From positions 1,426,001 through 1,490,000 of the forward strand of contig NZ_BOSI01000001.1 in NCBI RefSeq assembly GCF_018403265.1: a stretch of 64,000 nt of DNA, written 5' to 3'. Under the pieces are notes generated by a model. The model was given only the letters and a program-made list of their open reading frames with translations, had not been told where the DNA came from and did no database searches. The stretch comes from Paenibacillus sp. J31TS4. Lineage in GTDB: Bacteria > Bacillota > Bacilli > Paenibacillales > NBRC-103111. A program made the translations under genes and the position numbers. Every line of letters starts with the position of its first letter. The stretch's first letter is position 1. Below are positions 35,003 through 43,895 of the stretch, piece after piece.

Positions 35003-35335
35003 TTAGCGGTTGCGGTTGCGTGCCTCCGCTCCCTTGCGGCCCGCTTCCTCACGGCTCATTTTGCCGTCGCCGGAGCTATTCGAATCGCCGCGGGCTTCGC
35101 CGCCCTTGCGGCCGATTTCCTGATAGAACTCGCGATCGTGCGAATCGGATGTCGCTTCCCCGCCCTTGCGTCCGATTTCCCGGTAGAAGTCGGAGTCATG
35201 GGAGTTGGAAGTGGCTTCCCCGCCTTTTCTTCCAATTTCTTGGTAGAACTCGCGATCATGGGATTTTGCGGTAGCTTGTCCGCCTTTGCGGCCAGCTTCT
35301 TCTCTGCTCATCTTTTGATCATCGTTGCGTGCCAT
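35003..35335 (-). CDS. KGG-repeat general stress protein (GsiB-like)
   Basis: This 110-residue hydrophilic protein has five imperfect copies of a unit ending GRKGG(E/Q)A (for example EFYQEIGRKGGEATS). KGG proteins are LEA-like, intrinsically disordered stress proteins; B. subtilis GsiB is the model and is sigma-B controlled. ATG 35335 follows AAAGGAGTG; an earlier in-frame start lacks the motif pattern. A sigma-B-like promoter lies 50-80 nt upstream (35388-35412). Confidence 0.88.
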   Translation of the reverse strand: MARNDDQKMSREEAGRKGGQATAKSHDREFYQEIGRKGGEATSNSHDSDFYREIGRKGGEATSDSHDREFYQEIGRKGGEARGDSNSSGDGKMSREEAGRKGAEARNRNR

Positions 35336-35387
35336 TCTATCCACACTCCTTTTGGTTAGTTGGTGACATCCCGTCACGCTCATTTCT

Positions 35388-35412
35388 TAACCCCTTCTAC
35401 CGGCGGCTAAAC
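35388..35412 (-). promoter_or_regulatory. Sigma-B-like promoter of the KGG gene
   Basis: On the minus strand GTTTAG (35407-35412), 13 nt, GGGTTA (35388-35393) is close to the sigma-B consensus GTTTAA-N12-15-GGGTAT. It fits the known control of GsiB-type genes. Confidence 0.5.
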
Positions 35413-35454
35413 GGATATTCAACAAAATCCTATTTATTCCTACACGTACTTAGC

Positions 35455-35487
35455 AAAAAGAAAAACGCCCGGAGGCTCCGGGCGTTC
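35455..35487 (-). terminator. Terminator of the glutamate racemase gene
   Basis: On the minus strand AACGCCCGGAG pairs with CTCCGGGCGTT, followed by TTTCTTTTT. Confidence 0.87.
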
Positions 35488-35506
35488 GAGCGTACGACGT
35501 GAGGCG

Positions 35507-36316
35507 TTACGAAATCGTAGGGACCCGCCAGACGACGGGAGTCACCTGGATCTCTTCCTTCAGCCACGATTGGGCGATGGAGCGGAAGAGATGCGGATCT
35601 CCACTGCAGAAAAACTGGTGAACCGGCTCCTGGTTCGACTGCGCCAGCTGGCCGTTGTGGTACAGAATCGTACTGATCTCTCTGGCCGTCTCGTCGGCGG
35701 AACTGATCAGCGCTACCGATGGCCCCATCGCTTCCCGGATCGCGCCGGTCAGGTAAGGGTAATGGGTGCAGCCCAGGATGAGGCAATCCAGATGCTCTTC
35801 CCGGAAGGGCCGCAGCACGTGCTTTACCTCTTCCCGCGCGATGTCGTCCTCGTAGCGGCCCTGCTCCACGATCGGCACGAAGCTCGGACAGGCCATGCTG
35901 ACTACCTGAAGCTGCGGCGAAATCTCGCGGAGTGCGGTCTCATAAGCCCCGCTCCGAATCGTGCCTTCGGTGCCGATGACGCCGACTCGCCCGCTGCGCG
36001 TCGTCTTGATGGCCGCCCGTGCGCCCGGATGGATGACACCCACGACCGGCACGGACACGCGCGAGCGGATATCCTCCAGAGCGACGGCCGTCGCCGTGTT
36101 GCAGGCGATGACGATCATTTTGGGCTTATACTGGAGCAGATAATCGACGATTTGCCGCGTGAACTGAATCACCTGCTCCGCGGGACGGGGGCCGTATGGC
36201 GTCCGCGCCGTATCCCCGAAGTAAACGACCTTTTCCCGGGGGAGCTGCCTCATCACTTCTTTGGCGACCGTCAGGCCGCCTACGCCGGAATCCAAAATCG
36301 CTATGGCATGCTGCAC
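35507..36316 (-). CDS. murI: Glutamate racemase
   Basis: This 269-residue cofactor-independent racemase makes D-glutamate for peptidoglycan (and poly-gamma-glutamate). Both catalytic Cys motifs are present: VIACNTATA (about residue 73) and LGCTHYPYL (about residue 184). AILDSGVGGLTV begins the substrate pocket. The length is normal. In Bacilli this is often called racE; murI is used here. A leader of about 250 bp upstream shows no gene. A good terminator follows. Confidence 0.95.
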   Translation of the reverse strand: MQHAIAILDSGVGGLTVAKEVMRQLPREKVVYFGDTARTPYGPRPAEQVIQFTRQIVDYLLQYKPKMIVIACNTATAVALEDIRSRVSVPVVGVIHPGARAAIKTTRSGRVGVIGTEGTIRSGAYETALREISPQLQVVSMACPSFVPIVEQGRYEDDIAREEVKHVLRPFREEHLDCLILGCTHYPYLTGAIREAMGPSVALISSADETAREISTILYHNGQLAQSNQEPVHQFFCSGDPHLFRSIAQSWLKEEIQVTPVVWRVPTIS

Positions 36317-36567
36317 AATGATACGCTTCCTTTGCTGTTTGAGTAGGGCATCTGCTGCTCATGTATAGATTATGAGAATGCCACACGAAAGGTACTAAGT
36401 CAACCGAGCCCGTCTCTGGCGCCGGCGGCGCGAGCGGACGACTAGGCGGACCAAGAGAGACGTTACGGGCAGGCACACGGTCTTTCGCTACCAAGGGGGA
36501 CATAGCCTGCCGCCGGATAGAATCGCCGCTTGGGGGCTTCTCCGGCGGCCTGCTTGCCTGCCTGTTC

Positions 36568-37590
36568 CTAGCGGTCCGCAAAATCCGTGAGCAGGCCGAA
36601 CTCGTACCCTTCCTTCTTGATCGCCTTGAGAATGCGGTCCAGGGCGTTGATATTGTCCTTGGATCCCTGGTGCATCAGAATAATGTTGCCGTCATGCAGG
36701 TTGTTCATAATGTCGTTGTAGGCGTCGTCGGGACCGTTCGCCCGAGGCTCCCAGTCGCGCATCGCCGTCGACCAGAACACCGACTTGTAACCGAGCTCGG
36801 CGGTCAGATCCAGCAGATGCAGGCTGTATGTGCCGTACGGGAACCGGAAGATAGGCGGAACGGCCTTCCCTGTGATGTCCTTGTACGTCTTCTCGAAATC
36901 GAGCATTTCTTTCTTGAATTCAGCGTCCGAGACGGTCGTCATGTCCTTGTGCGACATCGTATGGCTGCCGACCATATGGCCATCGTTCACGAGACGCCGG
37001 ATGAAATCCGGATGGGCTTTGGCATTATAGCCTGCGACGAAGAATGTTGCGTGCACGCCGTTGTCTTTCAGCACCTTGAGCATCTTGTCGACATCGCCCA
37101 GATCGCCGCCGGTGTCGAGCGTCAGGTAGACCTTTTTGCCCGTGCCGACCCAGACGGCCTGCCCCTTCTTGTACTGCTTCGTCTCCGCCGGGAAATTCGG
37201 AACCTTGCCCTTTCCCTGCTTCATGTAATACCAGGACACCGCCTTGCGGCTCGCTTCCGTCCCGGTGCCCGCCGGCTTCTCGGACGCCTTGGGCGTCGGC
37301 GATACCAGGGGCGCCTTGGACGGTGAGACGGAAGGCTTGGCGCTCTCCGAAGGCTTGGGCGTCTCGGTCGGCTTGACCGATGGGGACGGCGTGGCCGTTG
37401 GCGAAGGCGTAGCCGTCGGAGACGGAGACGGGGAAGCCGTAGCAGCCGGGGAGGACGCGCCGGCCGACGGAGACGGACTGCCTCCAAATTGCAAACCGCC
37501 CGAGGAGGAGCCGGAGCAAGCGGCCGCTACGGCCGCGAGCGAGACGAGCAGAACGACGGACGGCAAGGTTTTCTTCATCTTGATTATCAC
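36568..37590 (-). CDS. Polysaccharide deacetylase lipoprotein (PdaA/NodB-like)
   Basis: This 340-residue protein has a lipoprotein signal (AVAAACSG, lipid Cys about residue 25), a Ser/Pro/Thr repeat linker (about 40-110) and a NodB deacetylase domain. The domain begins LTLDTGGDLGDVDKML. SHTMSHKDMT supplies the two metal His, RFPYG and LMHQGS are the later motifs. The first motif DTGG departs from TFDDGP, as in muramoyl PdaA-type enzymes. Likely substrate: peptidoglycan sugars, outside the membrane. It is probably monocistronic. The linker is highly repetitive in DNA as well. Confidence 0.87.
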   Translation of the reverse strand: MIIKMKKTLPSVVLLVSLAAVAAACSGSSSGGLQFGGSPSPSAGASSPAATASPSPSPTATPSPTATPSPSVKPTETPKPSESAKPSVSPSKAPLVSPTPKASEKPAGTGTEASRKAVSWYYMKQGKGKVPNFPAETKQYKKGQAVWVGTGKKVYLTLDTGGDLGDVDKMLKVLKDNGVHATFFVAGYNAKAHPDFIRRLVNDGHMVGSHTMSHKDMTTVSDAEFKKEMLDFEKTYKDITGKAVPPIFRFPYGTYSLHLLDLTAELGYKSVFWSTAMRDWEPRANGPDDAYNDIMNNLHDGNIILMHQGSKDNINALDRILKAIKKEGYEFGLLTDFADR

Positions 37591-37776
37591 CTCATGGGAG
37601 AGTTAAGACTCTACAGTCCTCTACTCTATTCGACATTCCTTCGCCATTCCCTTGTCGGAACCGCCCATGATTCGGGCGGTCAAGCATCGGTACCCATTCT
37701 CATCCCGGGATGCCGGCGGTTAAAAAATGGGTATAGTAACATTGATAAGCAAATGGTAGAGAAGGAGTGATACGCG

Positions 37777-38817
37777 ATGACCCCTTTCAAGACCGCCATC
37801 GTCGGCTGCGGCAAAATTTTTCCGATGCATGCCACCTCCGTTCGGCTATCCGAAATGGCGGAGCTGGTCGCGGTATGCGATATCAAGGAGGACCGCGCAA
37901 AGAAGGCGGCACAGGAGTACAACTGCAGGTATTATACCGATTATGATCAGATGCTGAAGGAAGCCGACATCGACGTCGTCCAGATCTGCACCCCTCATAA
38001 CACCCACGCCCCGCTCACGATAGCGGCCGCCAAGGCGGGCAAGCATGTGCTGACGGAGAAGCCGATGAGCATCTCGGTCGAAGACGCCCGCGCGATGATC
38101 GAGACGTGCGAAGAGAATGGCGTCACACTCGGCGTCATCTTCCAGAACCGCTACAACCCAGGCTCCCAGCTCATCAAGAGCGCGCTGGAGGACGGCAGCC
38201 TCGGGCAGGTGCTCGGAGGCAAATGCTCCGTCACCTGGAAGCGAACGGACGATTATTACAGCAAGAGCGACTGGAAGGGCACCTGGGCGCAGGAAGGCGG
38301 TGGCGTGCTCATCGACCAGGCGATCCATACGATGGATCTGCTCCGCTGGTTCGTCGGCGACGAGATTGAGTATGTAGACGCACAGATGGGCAACCGGGCC
38401 CATGAACGTATCGAGGTCGAGGACAGCGTCGAAGGCGTCGTCAAATACCGGAACGGCGTGTTCACCGGATTCTATGCTATCAACTATTACAGCTATGACG
38501 CGCCGGTCGAGATCGAGCTTCACTGCGTCAAGGGAACGGCCAAGATGGTGGCCGACCGCGCGACCATCACCTACAACGACGGCACCGTCATCACACGGGA
38601 CAAAAATCCTAACGACACGATCGACTACGGAGAAGGCGTCAAAATTTATTGGGGCGTCAGCCATTCCAAGCAGATCCGCGCGTTCTACCAGTCTCTCGCC
38701 ACCGGCGAAAAGCCGTTCATCGACGGCCGCGAGGCGTTCAAGACGCAGGAGATGATCGCCTCCATCTATCGGTCCGCCAAGGAAGGAAAGCGGGTCTATC
38801 TGGCGAAGTCCGAGTAA
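37777..38817 (+). CDS. Gfo/Idh/MocA family oxidoreductase
   Basis: This 346-residue NAD(P)-dependent dehydrogenase has the Rossmann start AIVGCGKIFPMHA, the EKP motif VLTEKPMSIS carrying the catalytic Lys, and DQAIHTMDLLRWFVGD with the conserved Asp/His. Members oxidise sugars or inositols; the substrate is open. GAAGGAGTGA precedes the ATG. A TATAGT -10-like hexamer is at 37732-37737 with no fair -35. It stands alone; a related gene is at 52450. Confidence 0.88.
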   Translation: MTPFKTAIVGCGKIFPMHATSVRLSEMAELVAVCDIKEDRAKKAAQEYNCRYYTDYDQMLKEADIDVVQICTPHNTHAPLTIAAAKAGKHVLTEKPMSISVEDARAMIETCEENGVTLGVIFQNRYNPGSQLIKSALEDGSLGQVLGGKCSVTWKRTDDYYSKSDWKGTWAQEGGGVLIDQAIHTMDLLRWFVGDEIEYVDAQMGNRAHERIEVEDSVEGVVKYRNGVFTGFYAINYYSYDAPVEIELHCVKGTAKMVADRATITYNDGTVITRDKNPNDTIDYGEGVKIYWGVSHSKQIRAFYQSLATGEKPFIDGREAFKTQEMIASIYRSAKEGKRVYLAKSE

Positions 38818-38843
38818 GCGGACGGCCTAAGATGGACGACCGC

Positions 38844-39272
38844 CTATTCCTTCACGGCTCTCGCCAGCTGCCACTGCAGCAGTCCGATGAGGATGAATGC
38901 GGTCAAGGCAAGAAGCGGGATGGTAATGATGCCGAAGTAATCGAGGTAGTCGTAGGCGCACGACGCGTCCCCGCATGCCGAGGCGTTCTCGTGAAAGTAA
39001 GGCACCTTCTGAATCATGTAATGATAGAGCGAGATCAACCCGCCGATGCCGGCGAGCGGCAGCACATATAGATACACCTTGTTATCCTTGCGGAAGGTGG
39101 CGACGGCGAGCAGCACGACGAGCGGATACATGAAAATCCGCTGCAACCAGCACAGCTTGCACGGCTCGAAGCGCAGCACCTCGGACAGGTACAGGCTTCC
39201 GAGCGTCGCGACCAGCGCTACCGCAAAGGAAAGCTGCAGGGCGTTCGCCAGGATGAATTTTTTCCAGGCCAT
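38844..39272 (-). CDS. DsbB-like disulfide oxidoreductase (BdbC-like)
   Basis: This 142-residue protein has four membrane helices. Two Cys pairs, PCKLC in the first outer loop and CGDASC in the second, pass electrons from DsbA-like oxidases to quinone. This matches B. subtilis BdbC, used for disulfide formation in exported proteins. The partner BdbD is not adjacent. ATG 39272 follows GGAGGA; a GTG five codons earlier is unlikely. It converges with the dehydrogenase gene. Confidence 0.9.
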   Translation of the reverse strand: MAWKKFILANALQLSFAVALVATLGSLYLSEVLRFEPCKLCWLQRIFMYPLVVLLAVATFRKDNKVYLYVLPLAGIGGLISLYHYMIQKVPYFHENASACGDASCAYDYLDYFGIITIPLLALTAFILIGLLQWQLARAVKE

Positions 39273-39455
39273 GGTAGGTTCCTCCACTCAACAAATGCGT
39301 TTTTTGGCAATCGACCGTGCGGCCTCTCTGCGACGATAGCGAAGCATGGATGCCCAAACAGGAGAATACGGAAGGCCGCGGCGGATTATGCAACCTTTTT
39401 GCGGGAGAATCGTCTATACTGGTAATATCCAGCATTCTCCAGGAAAGGAAGCGTT

Positions 39456-40565
39456 ATGGCTAATTCCACCGTTACACAGGCACCGCCCACCGCCCGGCCC
39501 CGGCGCGCCAAGGGGAAGCGGCGCCGCCTGCTCCGGTTCGCCGCCATGCTCGCCACGATCGTGTTCGCGGTCGGCATCGGATTCGCCATTTGGCTGTTTC
39601 TGCTGCCATCCGGGCAGCAGTTCAAGACGATGATGGCCGACACGCTCATCTCGACCCAGCACCGGCACTGGGCCAAGTACCTGATCGGCCAGGAAGCGCT
39701 GGACAAGCGGGTCGACTCATACGCCGAACAGTTCGAGCAGTATGCCGAAGCCCCGGTCGTCGAGGTGCCCGTACTCGAGCCCCCCAAGCCGGAGGTCGTG
39801 AAGCCTCTCTACGAGATCGAGCCGATCGAGGGCAAAGGCTACAAGGGCTACCTGCTGTCGATCTCCGACCCCAAGAAGCTTCGGATCGGCGTACCCGGCA
39901 AATACGGCAAGGGAGAGAAGGTTTCGTCAATGGTCCAGCGGACCGGAGCGCTCATCGGCGTGAACGGCGGCGGCTTCATCGATCCCGAATGGATGGGCAA
40001 CGGCTTCCAGCCATCCGGCATCGTCATGTCCGGAGGCACCATCTATTATCTCGATGCCGCCAAGACCACGCCGCTGCATATCGTCGGCATCGACCGGGAC
40101 GGGCGGATGATCGCGGGCAAATATTCTCCGAACGAGCTGCTGCAGATGGGCGTCACCGAGGCGGTTACCTTCTCGCCGCGATTCATCGTGAACGGAGTCG
40201 GCCAGATCAAGAATCCGGCCGACGGCTGGGGCATCGCTCCCCGCACCTGCATGGCGCAGACCGCCGACGGAACCATTCTGTTCGCCATCATCGACGGGCG
40301 CCAGCCCGGCCACAGCATCGGGGCCACCCTGTACGACGTGCAGCAGCTGTTCCTTGAGCGGGGCGCCATTCTGGCAGCCAATCTCGACGGAGGCTCGTCC
40401 ACCGTTCTGGTCAAGGAAGGGACCATCGTGAACAAGCCGGCGAGCGAATACGGAGAGCGTTACCTGCCGACCGCCTGGCTTCTGTTCGACAAGCCCGAGG
40501 AAGCGAACATCCGCAACATATGGGAGGGCGTCGATATAAGTAAGATCGACCCATCCAAATGGTAG
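39456..40565 (+). CDS. Phosphodiester glycosidase family exported protein
   Basis: This 369-residue protein has a basic N-terminus, one membrane segment (about 27-52), a charged stalk with Pro-Glu-rich stretch (about 85-115) and an NAGPA domain. LIGVNGGGFIDPEW begins the active region; GVNGVGQIK-like strand and AANLDGGSSTVLV form the conserved end. Topology puts the domain outside the membrane. AGGAAAGGAAG precedes the ATG. Upstream TATACT (39414-39419) may be a -10. A bidirectional terminator follows. It is a paralogue of the 31428 gene. Confidence 0.87.
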   Translation: MANSTVTQAPPTARPRRAKGKRRRLLRFAAMLATIVFAVGIGFAIWLFLLPSGQQFKTMMADTLISTQHRHWAKYLIGQEALDKRVDSYAEQFEQYAEAPVVEVPVLEPPKPEVVKPLYEIEPIEGKGYKGYLLSISDPKKLRIGVPGKYGKGEKVSSMVQRTGALIGVNGGGFIDPEWMGNGFQPSGIVMSGGTIYYLDAAKTTPLHIVGIDRDGRMIAGKYSPNELLQMGVTEAVTFSPRFIVNGVGQIKNPADGWGIAPRTCMAQTADGTILFAIIDGRQPGHSIGATLYDVQQLFLERGAILAANLDGGSSTVLVKEGTIVNKPASEYGERYLPTAWLLFDKPEEANIRNIWEGVDISKIDPSKW

Positions 40566-40573
40566 CTCCCGCG

Positions 40574-40624
40574 CAAAAACCTGGTTTCCCCCATCCGGAC
40601 GGATGGGAGAAACCAGGTTTTATT
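40574..40624. terminator. Bidirectional terminator
   Basis: AAAACCTGGTTTC pairs with its complement ending AAACCAGGTTTT, with an inner CCCATCCG/CGGATGGG stem. It serves both the glycosidase and the convergent ytxH-like gene. Confidence 0.85.
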
Positions 40625-40652
40625 CGTTTGGCGCGAATTGCGGGCGAACCCG

Positions 40653-41078
40653 CTACTTCACGCCGACGGTCTCCCGCTCTTCGGCGGCTTCCGTCTTGGG
40701 GGCTGCTTCGTCCGCGGACAGAACCGGCTCCGACGAAGCCTCGGAAAGAGAGGAAACCGTCGCTTCGGCCGCCCGCTCCCCGGCCTGCGCTTCTTTCCAC
40801 GACTTCACTTCGGAAGCGACGGCCTGGGCAACCTCCCGGGCCTTGCCGACCCAGTCGCTCGTCTGCGAGCCGATCGACCGCGCCACCTCATGCGCCGACT
40901 GGCTTACCTGGCCGGCGATCTCCTGCGTTTTGTCCGACAAGGTCGTCACCTGATCGGCGATGTCCTTGCGCAGCTCGCGGCCCGGCTTGGGGGCGAGCAA
41001 GAGCGCCGTGGCGGCTCCCATGACCGCACCGACCACCGCGCCGATTACAAAGGGTTTGCCATTCTTTTGCTCTGCCAT
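40653..41078 (-). CDS. ytxH: YtxH-domain protein
   Basis: This 141-residue protein has an N-terminal Gly/Ala membrane helix (VIGAVVGAVMGAATALLLAP), the YtxH core (KPGRELRKDIADQVTTLSDK) and a long Ala/Glu-rich amphipathic tail. YtxH proteins are small general-stress membrane proteins of unknown function. AAGGAGTG precedes ATG 41078. It lies 12 bp after the YtxG-like gene; B. subtilis has the same ytxG-ytxH order under sigma-B and sigma-H. No ytxJ follows here. Confidence 0.85.
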   Translation of the reverse strand: MAEQKNGKPFVIGAVVGAVMGAATALLLAPKPGRELRKDIADQVTTLSDKTQEIAGQVSQSAHEVARSIGSQTSDWVGKAREVAQAVASEVKSWKEAQAGERAAEATVSSLSEASSEPVLSADEAAPKTEAAEERETVGVK

Positions 41079-41090
41079 CGCACACACTCC

Positions 41091-41570
41091 TTACTTGGCT
41101 TGGGATTGCTGCGTATCTTCCTTCTCCGAAGCCGCCTTCTTAGAGGCGCTCCGTTCCTTCCAGACCTGCCACAGCTTGGCGCCTACCGCCGCCCATTCGA
41201 CGATGCCGGCGACCTTCTGTTCCTCCTGCCGCAGCGCGCGTTCGGCGCTTGCCGCTGTCCGGGAGAACGCGGCGGACACCTCCCGGATGGAGGTCGTCAC
41301 TGCCTCGATGCTCTGGCCGGTCTGCCGGGCCGAGCGGAAGAGCGGGTCCACCGCCTGGAGCTTCTGCTCCACGTCCCGCGCCAGCCGGTCGCCCGTGCGC
41401 ACCAGCTCCGCCGTCTCCCTGCTGACTGCGGTCACCTCGCTCTCCAGCCGCTCCAGCGCCTCCCGGCTTCTCTCGAGCGACCGGTTGACCTCCCGCAGCG
41501 TCCGGACGAGGAACCCGACGAGCACCGCAAAGGCCACCGCAATTACAGCCAAGCTAACCTGCCAGATCAT
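41091..41570 (-). CDS. ytxG: YtxG-like DUF948 protein
   Basis: This 159-residue protein has an N-terminal membrane helix (IWQVSLAVIAVAFAVLVGFLV, about residues 2-22) and a long coiled-coil-like region with regular Leu/Val spacing (about 25-120). This matches DUF948/YtxG. Function unknown; stress-linked in B. subtilis. GAGGTGAT precedes the ATG. A TATACT hexamer sits about 50 nt upstream on the minus strand, but no sigma-B match is convincing. First gene of a pair with ytxH. Confidence 0.83.
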   Translation of the reverse strand: MIWQVSLAVIAVAFAVLVGFLVRTLREVNRSLERSREALERLESEVTAVSRETAELVRTGDRLARDVEQKLQAVDPLFRSARQTGQSIEAVTTSIREVSAAFSRTAASAERALRQEEQKVAGIVEWAAVGAKLWQVWKERSASKKAASEKEDTQQSQAK

Positions 41571-41720
41571 CCGATCACCTCATTCTCCGAATGGGCGGGA
41601 CACCCGCCCAGTTCTTACCAACAGTATAGGTGCGTCCGCCGCAATTTGACACTCGCTTCCGCCAAAAGTTTGGCAGAGCTCGTCCGGCAAACCGCTAATT
41701 TAGACTGCTTACCGTCCGTT

Positions 41721-42803
41721 TCACGCCTGGCTGGGGATGACGGACGCCCCGGCCTCCTCCGTCCGGACGAAGCCGTCCAGGACGAGCGCCTCCTTTATCT
41801 TGGCAAGCGCGTCGTCCGTATCGACGGCCTGAATATGCTTGACGACTCCCTCATACTGCTTGCCCGCGTGCTCGTAACGCGGATCGTAATAGTGCTCGAG
41901 CAGCAGGCCGACCGCTTCCTCGAACTGCTCCTGTTCGAGCAGCAGCTCGATCTCCGCGGCGATCGGGGTATGCATGCGGCGCTGAATGCGGCGGAACGCA
42001 TCGAGACAGGCTTCCTTGTGGGCAGCCGGCTGGTAATCCTCGACGATCATGCGGATGCGCTCGGCGCGCGGCAGCTCGAGGACATAATGCGTGCCGTTCT
42101 TCTTGGCCTCTACCAGGAACGGCGGCAGGCATGCCTTGCCCACCCGCTTGCTCTCGGCCTCGAGGATCACATAGGGCGAGTCCTTCAAACGCAGCAGATC
42201 CATCAGAAGCAAGGACTCAAACGTTTTCTGGTTATTCGGCTCGCGGCCGACGTGTCCGAAGATTGACCCTCTGTGGTTCGCGAGCCCCTCCAGGTCGATG
42301 ACGGGGTAGCCTTCGTCAGCGAGCCGCTGCAAGAGCAGCGTCTTGCCGGAGCCCGTATAGCCGTGGATGACGACGCAGCGCTGCTCCATCCGGTACGAGT
42401 CGAGCGTATCCACAACCCACTTCCGGTACGAGCGGATGCCGCCCGTCAGCCGCTGGACATGGACGCTCATCAGCGACAACAGCGTCGCCGTCGTCCGGCT
42501 CCTCATGCCGCCGCGCCAGCAATAGACGACCTTGGGGACGTCACCGAGCTCCTGGAACGACTTGATAAAGGCGGGCAGCTTGGCCGAGATGATCTCGAGT
42601 CCCCGCTCCTTCGCCTTCTCGACGCTGACCTGCTTGTACAGCGTGCCGATCTCGCTCCGCTCCTCGTCCGTGAAGAACGGAATATTGATGCTGCCCGGAA
42701 TCGTCATCTCCTCGTATTCCGACGGAGACCGGACGTCGATGAGCGTCAGCTCGCCTTCGTCCCGTTTGCGGAGCAGCTGGTCAATCGTAATATCTTGAAA
42801 CAT
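41721..42803 (-). CDS. mnmH: tRNA 2-selenouridine synthase
   Basis: This 360-residue protein converts 2-thiouridine at the tRNA wobble base to 2-selenouridine through a geranylated intermediate. The N-terminal rhodanese domain has its active Cys in VVYCWRGGMRSRT. The C-terminal half has the P-loop VIHGYTGSGKTLLLQ. LANHRGSIFGHVG and GGIRSYRKW are family landmarks. AGAGGTG precedes the ATG. It follows selD by 42 bp, so selenophosphate supply and use are co-expressed. Confidence 0.95.
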   Translation of the reverse strand: MFQDITIDQLLRKRDEGELTLIDVRSPSEYEEMTIPGSINIPFFTDEERSEIGTLYKQVSVEKAKERGLEIISAKLPAFIKSFQELGDVPKVVYCWRGGMRSRTTATLLSLMSVHVQRLTGGIRSYRKWVVDTLDSYRMEQRCVVIHGYTGSGKTLLLQRLADEGYPVIDLEGLANHRGSIFGHVGREPNNQKTFESLLLMDLLRLKDSPYVILEAESKRVGKACLPPFLVEAKKNGTHYVLELPRAERIRMIVEDYQPAAHKEACLDAFRRIQRRMHTPIAAEIELLLEQEQFEEAVGLLLEHYYDPRYEHAGKQYEGVVKHIQAVDTDDALAKIKEALVLDGFVRTEEAGASVIPSQA

Positions 42804-42845
42804 GTTCGTGCACCTCTTCTTCCTGCTTAAGCCTGACCGCCTGCG

Positions 42846-43895
42846 TTAGACGACCTCGATGTGTCCCGGATGCTCGGCCACCGCTTCCCCGATAAGGGCC
42901 GCTTCCACGCCGGCCGCCACCAGCTCCTCCAGCAGCCGCTCGGACTGGTCGAAGGAGACCGAGATGAGCAGCCCCCCGGAGGTGACGGCGTCGCACAGCA
43001 TCCATTGGCCGATCTGGTCAATGTGACCCGCAAACGTGACCGCGCCCTCCAGATGGGCGAAGTTGTTCTTCGTCCCGCCCGGCACGAAGCCGGCCTCGGC
43101 CAGCTCGCGGACGCGCGGCAGCATCGGCACCTTCGCGCTGTCGATGCGGATGCCGACGCCGCTGCCCTTGGCCATCTCCGAAGCGTGGCCGAGCAGTCCG
43201 AAGCCCGTCACGTCGGTACAGCCGCCGACATCGTACGGCTCCATTACCTCGGCCGCCGTCTTGTTCAAGGCTGCCATGACGCCGGTGACCCGGCGGACTT
43301 CCTCTTCACTCAGCTGATCCTTCTTGATCGAGGTGGTCAGAATGCCCACGCCGATCGGCTTCGTCAGAATCAGCTTGTCCCCCGGTCTTGCGCCTGTGTT
43401 GGCACGGACCTTGTCCGGATGGACGAGGCCGGTTACCGCGAGGCCGAATTTGGGCTCGTTATCGTCAATCGAGTGGCCGCCGACCAGCGTGGCCCCGGCT
43501 TCCTTCACCTTGTCTCCCGCACCGCGCAGAATCTCGGCGAGCACTTCCTTGGGCAGCTTGGAGATCGGGAAGGCGACGATGTTCAGAACCGTCAGCGGCT
43601 TGCCGCCCATCGCGTAGATGTCGCTGATTGCGTTGGCCGCCGCCACCTGCCCGAACGAATACGGGTCGTCCACGATCGGAGTGAAAAAATCGACGGTCTG
43701 CACGAGCGCCAGCTCGTCGCTAAGCTTGTACACACCTGCGTCGTCGCTCGTGTCTAGGCCGACGAGCAGATTCGGATTCGGCTCGGCCTGCGGCAGCTGC
43801 CGCAGCACCTGGGACAGATCCGCCGGTCCGATCTTGCAGCCGCAGCCGCCTTTGGTCGAGTAAGATGTTAACTTGATGCGTTCCCTTTCCTCCAT
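42846..43895 (-). CDS. selD: Selenide, water dikinase (selenophosphate synthetase)
   Basis: This 349-residue enzyme makes selenophosphate from selenide and ATP. The mobile N-terminal loop GGCGCKI has Cys18, Cys20 and the catalytic Lys21. VGLDTSDDAGVYKL and TVDFFTPIVDDP form the metal/ATP site; VGGHSIDDNEPKFG is conserved. The active position is Cys (TGC), not selenocysteine. With mnmH and no selA/selB in the window, the local use is tRNA selenouridine. The ATG follows AGGCAGGA. Confidence 0.96.
   Translation of the reverse strand: MEERERIKLTSYSTKGGCGCKIGPADLSQVLRQLPQAEPNPNLLVGLDTSDDAGVYKLSDELALVQTVDFFTPIVDDPYSFGQVAAANAISDIYAMGGKPLTVLNIVAFPISKLPKEVLAEILRGAGDKVKEAGATLVGGHSIDDNEPKFGLAVTGLVHPDKVRANTGARPGDKLILTKPIGVGILTTSIKKDQLSEEEVRRVTGVMAALNKTAAEVMEPYDVGGCTDVTGFGLLGHASEMAKGSGVGIRIDSAKVPMLPRVRELAEAGFVPGGTKNNFAHLEGAVTFAGHIDQIGQWMLCDAVTSGGLLISVSFDQSERLLEELVAAGVEAALIGEAVAEHPGHIEVV

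Noticed and set aside
37656-37680. CCGCCC/GGGCGG hairpin as a terminator upstream of the 37777 gene
   Set aside because: Short stem without a T run in either direction.
41571-41660. Sigma-B promoter for ytxGH
   Set aside because: The best match (GTTGGT-N11-GGGTGT) has the wrong spacing and a poor -35.
40638-42266. 542-codon open frame on the plus strand across ytxGH and mnmH
   Set aside because: It covers three well-supported minus-strand genes and shows no domain.
43830-43850. Selenocysteine codon in selD
   Set aside because: The active-site codon reads TGC (Cys), not TGA.
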